From the IMG/VR virus record IMGVR_UViG_3300046791_000095, positions 1-64,000 of that record: 64,000 bases of DNA. The stretch is one strand, 5' to 3'. Numbering within the stretch: position 1 is the first letter of the stretch; every line of letters begins with the position of its first letter. Under the pieces are notes generated by a model. The model did no database searches, was not told the origin of the DNA, and was given only the letters and a program-made list of their open reading frames with translations. The translations under genes were made by a program, and so were the position numbers. The DNA comes from a virus. Below are positions 61,521 through 64,000 of the stretch, piece after piece.

Positions 61521-61737
61521 CCTCGCAGTCATCAACTCCATCGGTCGCACGCGTCGCACGCGTCGGCCTCGCACCCCGAAGCGCGCCCGGTACTACTGGC
61601 GCGTCGTCTTCGGCCCGAACTGGTGCCGCTACGGTCGCACCTTCGCGAAGTCTGACACGGTGCGAACCGTTCTCGACACCCTCGAATCCAAGTATCCTCA
61701 CGCCCGGCGCGTGGAAGTCACCACGCACCCCTTCTAG
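61513..61737 (+). CDS. Basic hypothetical protein (74 aa)
   Basis: GTG start with GGAGGTCAAGC upstream. Arg-rich N-terminus (RTRRTRRPRTPKRARYYW), then a beta-alpha unit (FAKSDTVRTVLDTLESKY). May bind nucleic acid. No family. Confidence 0.55.
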   Translation: MDSLAVINSIGRTRRTRRPRTPKRARYYWRVVFGPNWCRYGRTFAKSDTVRTVLDTLESKYPHARRVEVTTHPF

Positions 61738-61748
61738 GAGGCACCACC

Positions 61749-61988
61749 ATGCATCCCGTTCGCGTGTGCGTCGAGACCACTGACGCGAGCATCGAGTACC
61801 TCGTCCACGTCCGCAACCACTCGCGCCACGCCCTGACCGGCGCGGTGCGCAGCGGCTGGAGACGGTACCCTGCGGCCCGCTCGGTCATCGCCGAGTTCAC
61901 CGAGCACGACTGCGCGACCTGTGCGCGCACTCACACCGTCGCCCCGGTGCGTCGCGTCTTCAAGCGCACCAGCAAGCGGGTGGCCTGA
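61749..61988 (+). CDS. Hypothetical protein (79 aa)
   Basis: Strong AGGAGG site. Beta-rich N-terminus and a central Arg/His-rich part, with a CATCARTHT motif (CxxC) near residue 55. The end is basic (FKRTSKRVA). Shares its last base with the next start. Confidence 0.55.
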   Translation: MHPVRVCVETTDASIEYLVHVRNHSRHALTGAVRSGWRRYPAARSVIAEFTEHDCATCARTHTVAPVRRVFKRTSKRVA

Positions 61989-62209
61989 TGCAAGGCCGTC
62001 ATCTCTCGCACCGAGTGCGGTGGATATGCGAGCCGGTCATCAACCGCATCGCTGGTCATCTCTACTACCGGGTGACCTCACGCAACGGCTCCATGCAGTA
62101 CGCTGAGGTTCGCGCGACTCGGCGCATGGCTTCGTACTGGGCAACTCACATCGTCACGTTCACCAACGCGGTCTCGGCCGAACAGATGGCCGACGACTCG
62201 ATGTGGTAG
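61988..62209 (+). CDS. Hypothetical protein (73 aa)
   Basis: Short protein with YYRVTSRNGSMQYAEVRAT and RRMASYWATHIVTFTNAVS. Basic and mostly beta. Overlaps the previous gene by one base. No recognised family. Confidence 0.55.
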   Translation: MQGRHLSHRVRWICEPVINRIAGHLYYRVTSRNGSMQYAEVRATRRMASYWATHIVTFTNAVSAEQMADDSMW

Positions 62210-62217
62210 GAGGCATC

Positions 62218-62439
62218 ATGAGACTGCTCGAACTGGCCACACTGCTCAACGTGTCGCAGGCTCAGATCGTTGAGGTCCTCAAAACTCCTGAGGGGTGCAT
62301 GCCTCAATACCATGTCACCGTGACCCGGCACATGCTCGAAAGCTGGAAGCGTGAGATGCGCGAAGCCGAGATGTACCTCAGACAGCAGTTGCCTGTGGAA
62401 GTGGAACGCGACGAGAACAACCTTCCCCCCGCGAGGTGA
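62218..62439 (+). CDS. Small HTH-like protein (73 aa)
   Basis: Start MRLLELATLLNVSQAQIVEV after TAGGAGGCATC. LLELATLLNVSQAQIVEVLK looks like a helix-turn-helix, and the rest is a charged helix (ESWKREMREAEMYLRQQL). It could be an early regulator. No specific family. Confidence 0.55.
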   Translation: MRLLELATLLNVSQAQIVEVLKTPEGCMPQYHVTVTRHMLESWKREMREAEMYLRQQLPVEVERDENNLPPAR

Positions 62440-62441
62440 AC

Positions 62442-62762
62442 ATGAAACGCACTCCGATGTTTCTGCACCTGTTCCACGGGCGCAACGCACCCGACGAGGA
62501 CATGAGCGACTGGGGCTTCGAAGGCCCGGTGCTCAAGATCGAAGGCTTCCACGTCACCTACGAGAGCACCTACCGGATCGGCATTCCCGCTGAGATCGGC
62601 TCGGACCATGACTGGGAGGAGTTGCACTTCGATGGCGGTTGCCTGTACTATGCAGGCAAGTGGTACGGCGACTGGAGCATCTTCGCCGCTGGAACTGACC
62701 CCGACCTCGAAGCGCGTGTCGAGCGGGTCGTCGTGAAGTCTCTCGCTCCGGAGGTCAAGTGA
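62442..62762 (+). CDS. Hypothetical protein (106 aa)
   Basis: ATG after GAGGTGAAC; a GTG two codons earlier is less likely. Beta-rich with many acidic and aromatic residues (MFLHLFHGRNAPDEDMSDWG; ELHFDGGCLYYAGKWYGDWS). Resembles a common phage small protein of unknown role. Overlaps the next start by 4 nt. Confidence 0.6.
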   Translation: MKRTPMFLHLFHGRNAPDEDMSDWGFEGPVLKIEGFHVTYESTYRIGIPAEIGSDHDWEELHFDGGCLYYAGKWYGDWSIFAAGTDPDLEARVERVVVKSLAPEVK

Positions 62763-63046
62763 ACCCCAGAATGAAACGACTCGACGCGCTCGAAGGACCT
62801 GTCCTCGCCGCACGCCTGCGTGATGCGGTGAATGCAGACATCTACACCGAAGCGCCCGAGTGCATGTCCTACGTCGATGAGCACACCGACGTGATGCTCG
62901 CAGTGGTGAAGCGCCTCACCGAACTCGACAAGATGGTCCGCGACCTCGCGGACGTGATCGAAGCGCACCAAGTTCACGGCGACGTGGACTTCACCCAGTG
63001 GGTGATCGATGCTCGCATGCTCACGAAGGAACATCCGGGCTCGTGA
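62759..63046 (+). CDS. Hypothetical protein (95 aa)
   Basis: GTG start overlapping the previous stop. Helical (MLAVVKRLTELDKMVRDLAD, VIEAHQVHGDVDFTQWVI) with an acidic middle. No recognised family. Confidence 0.55.
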   Translation: MNPRMKRLDALEGPVLAARLRDAVNADIYTEAPECMSYVDEHTDVMLAVVKRLTELDKMVRDLADVIEAHQVHGDVDFTQWVIDARMLTKEHPGS

Positions 63047-63191
63047 CCTCGCGCTGAGAGTCTTTGTCTTCCTCCTCATCCTCGCTCACTGGACCGTGGC
63101 CATCACGGCCGTGGTCTACGTCAAACACCACCCGGAGGTTCTGCATGCGCAACAACCAGCGCACCTCACGCGTCACCACGACGCTCCCTGA
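63009..63191 (+). CDS. Small membrane protein (60 aa)
   Basis: One hydrophobic span (VFVFLLILAHWTVAITAVVY) in the middle after a basic N-terminus. Start is uncertain: the ATG used lies inside the previous gene and lacks a clear ribosome site. It overlaps the next gene by 47 nt. Confidence 0.45.
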   Translation: MLACSRRNIRARDLALRVFVFLLILAHWTVAITAVVYVKHHPEVLHAQQPAHLTRHHDAP

Positions 63192-63360
63192 GCACGAGAT
63201 CGTGTATCAGGGTTTCGACATCCTCGCGGCCCTCGACACTCAACTGCTCAACGGCCTGCGCCACTGCGACACGATCCTCACGAAGGAGCGCGTCACCGGC
63301 AGCACCCTCCGCGACCCGAATCCGTGGTTCTACGAGGTCGTCGCGTACCCCAACCAGTAG
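63145..63360 (+). CDS. Hypothetical protein (71 aa)
   Basis: Start MRNNQRTSRVTTTL after GGAGGTTCTGC. Alpha/beta pattern with ILAALDTQLLNGLRHCDTIL. No recognised family. Precedes the DUF932-like gene. Confidence 0.55.
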   Translation: MRNNQRTSRVTTTLPEHEIVYQGFDILAALDTQLLNGLRHCDTILTKERVTGSTLRDPNPWFYEVVAYPNQ

Positions 63361-63399
63361 TTCACCCTCACTCAACCTCAACGAGAAGGAGTTCACGTC

Positions 63400-64000
63400 A
63401 TGGCACACGAGATCATGGGCAACCGCTTCCTCGCGCGTAGCAAGTCGGCGTGGCACAACCTCGGCACCATCTTCAACGAAGACGAGAAGCTCACCGCCTC
63501 GCAGGCGATGGAGCAGGTGGCAGGTGGGCTCAGCTTCGACCGTGCGCCCGTGTCGTACACCCTCGATGGGGTGACGCACGAGATGCCCGACACGAAGGTC
63601 ATCATCCGGCGCCCCACTGCCGACGACCCGAAGCCACTCGTGCTCGGCATGGCCTCGGATTCGTGGGCGGCCGACACATACCCGGACCTCGCGAAGACGC
63701 TGGACCCGCTGCATCCCTCCTACCCTGTCGAGACTGCTGGCATCCTCAAGGGTGGCGGCCTCGCGTTCCTCTGCTTCCGTGGTGAGGACTGGGCGGTCAA
63801 GGGCGACGAGATGCGCAGCTACTTCGCGGCCAACTTCAGCCTGACGCCGGGCGAAGGTCACCGTATCTTCCACTCGCCCGTCCGTGTTGTCTGCTGGAAC
63901 ACGAACACGATGGCGCAGGGGCAGGCGAGCATCAACCTGCGCATCTCGCACTCGGCCGACGCCAAGGCGCAGATGAATCTCGCGGCCAGGTTGGTGACCC
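63400..64000 (+). CDS. DUF932-like phage/plasmid protein (5' part)
   Basis: The first 200 residues are in the window and the gene runs past the edge. MAHEIMGNRFLARSKSAWHN, LGTIFNEDEKLTASQAMEQV and GKGWALRI-type segments follow the phage/plasmid-like DUF932 (TIGR03299) pattern: a Trp-His near the start, SFDRAPVSYTLDG and a CWNTNTMAQGQA core. Function unknown; family members occur widely in phages and are thought to be DNA-related. Confidence 0.75.
   Translation, partial: MAHEIMGNRFLARSKSAWHNLGTIFNEDEKLTASQAMEQVAGGLSFDRAPVSYTLDGVTHEMPDTKVIIRRPTADDPKPLVLGMASDSWAADTYPDLAKTLDPLHPSYPVETAGILKGGGLAFLCFRGEDWAVKGDEMRSYFAANFSLTPGEGHRIFHSPVRVVCWNTNTMAQGQASINLRISHSADAKAQMNLAARLVT

Noticed and set aside
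1-64000. CRISPR arrays, insertion sequences, integrase, retron or diversity-generating retroelement
   Set aside because: I saw no regularly spaced direct repeats, transposase, reverse transcriptase or tyrosine/serine integrase sequence.

Overview
The window is part of a lytic tailed-phage genome (Caudoviricetes) with short-tailed (podovirus-like) architecture. A rightward block of about 80 genes holds replication, metabolism, RNA repair and endolysin functions; a leftward block of about 45 genes holds the virion, packaging and holin functions. Structural hallmarks are a large portal, a DUF5309-like major capsid protein, a scaffold, a gatekeeper/adaptor, a nozzle-like tail protein and very large internal virion proteins, with no tape measure or tail-tube gene. 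I see no integrase or repressor. A proline-rich lipoprotein that looks like an outer-membrane spanin suggests a Gram-negative host. The sequence is GC-rich. Genes run into the window at the left edge and out at the right edge, so it is a segment of a longer or circularly permuted genome.

Layout. 1-4.7 kb: small early genes, a zinc-knuckle protein, a membrane protein with an SPFH-like tail, a HAD phosphatase and a CCA-adding enzyme. 4.8-17.7 kb: a phosphoesterase, a RecA-fold helicase, a bifunctional NMN adenylyltransferase-Nudix enzyme, nicotinamide phosphoribosyltransferase, RtcB and a second RNA ligase, a MazG-like enzyme, GroES, a TagD-like nucleotidyltransferase with a glycosyltransferase, a PD-(D/E)XK-like protein and an AEP-like primase. 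17.7-26.5 kb: Sak4-like ATPase, candidate SSB, HNH nuclease, a UDG-like/PolA fusion, nucleotide pyrophosphohydrolase, lysozyme and DnaQ-like exonuclease. 26.5-27.0 kb: an array of six tRNA-sized units, of which three are tRNAs (Pro, Leu, His). 27.3 kb: a strong bidirectional terminator where the two transcription blocks converge. 27.3-59.2 kb (minus strand, transcribed right to left): regulator or small-terminase candidate, lipoprotein, large terminase, fibre, exonuclease, portal, scaffold, capsid, small tagged proteins, glycosyltransferase, tail genes, internal virion proteins, holin. 59.2-60.86 kb: a 1.65-kb gene-free divergent region with dyad repeats, an AT-rich inverted repeat, a promoter and a long stretch dense in stable hairpins. 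60.86-64 kb: small rightward early genes ending in a truncated DUF932-like gene.

The gene set suggests a phage that rebuilds what host defences destroy. NAD+ is resynthesised by NAMPT plus NMN adenylyltransferase, and cleaved tRNAs could be restored by the CCA enzyme, RtcB, the second ligase and phage tRNAs. It also carries its own replisome and nucleotide-pool enzymes.

The least explained content is RNA: a four-way-junction leader before the Sak4-like gene, a hairpin conserved with a compensatory base-pair change at two distant leaders, three tRNA-sized non-tRNA units inside the tRNA array, a pseudoknot just after a UAG stop, and a candidate ~0.65-kb structured RNA at 60.16-60.82 kb. All RNA folds were paired by eye and none was computed.
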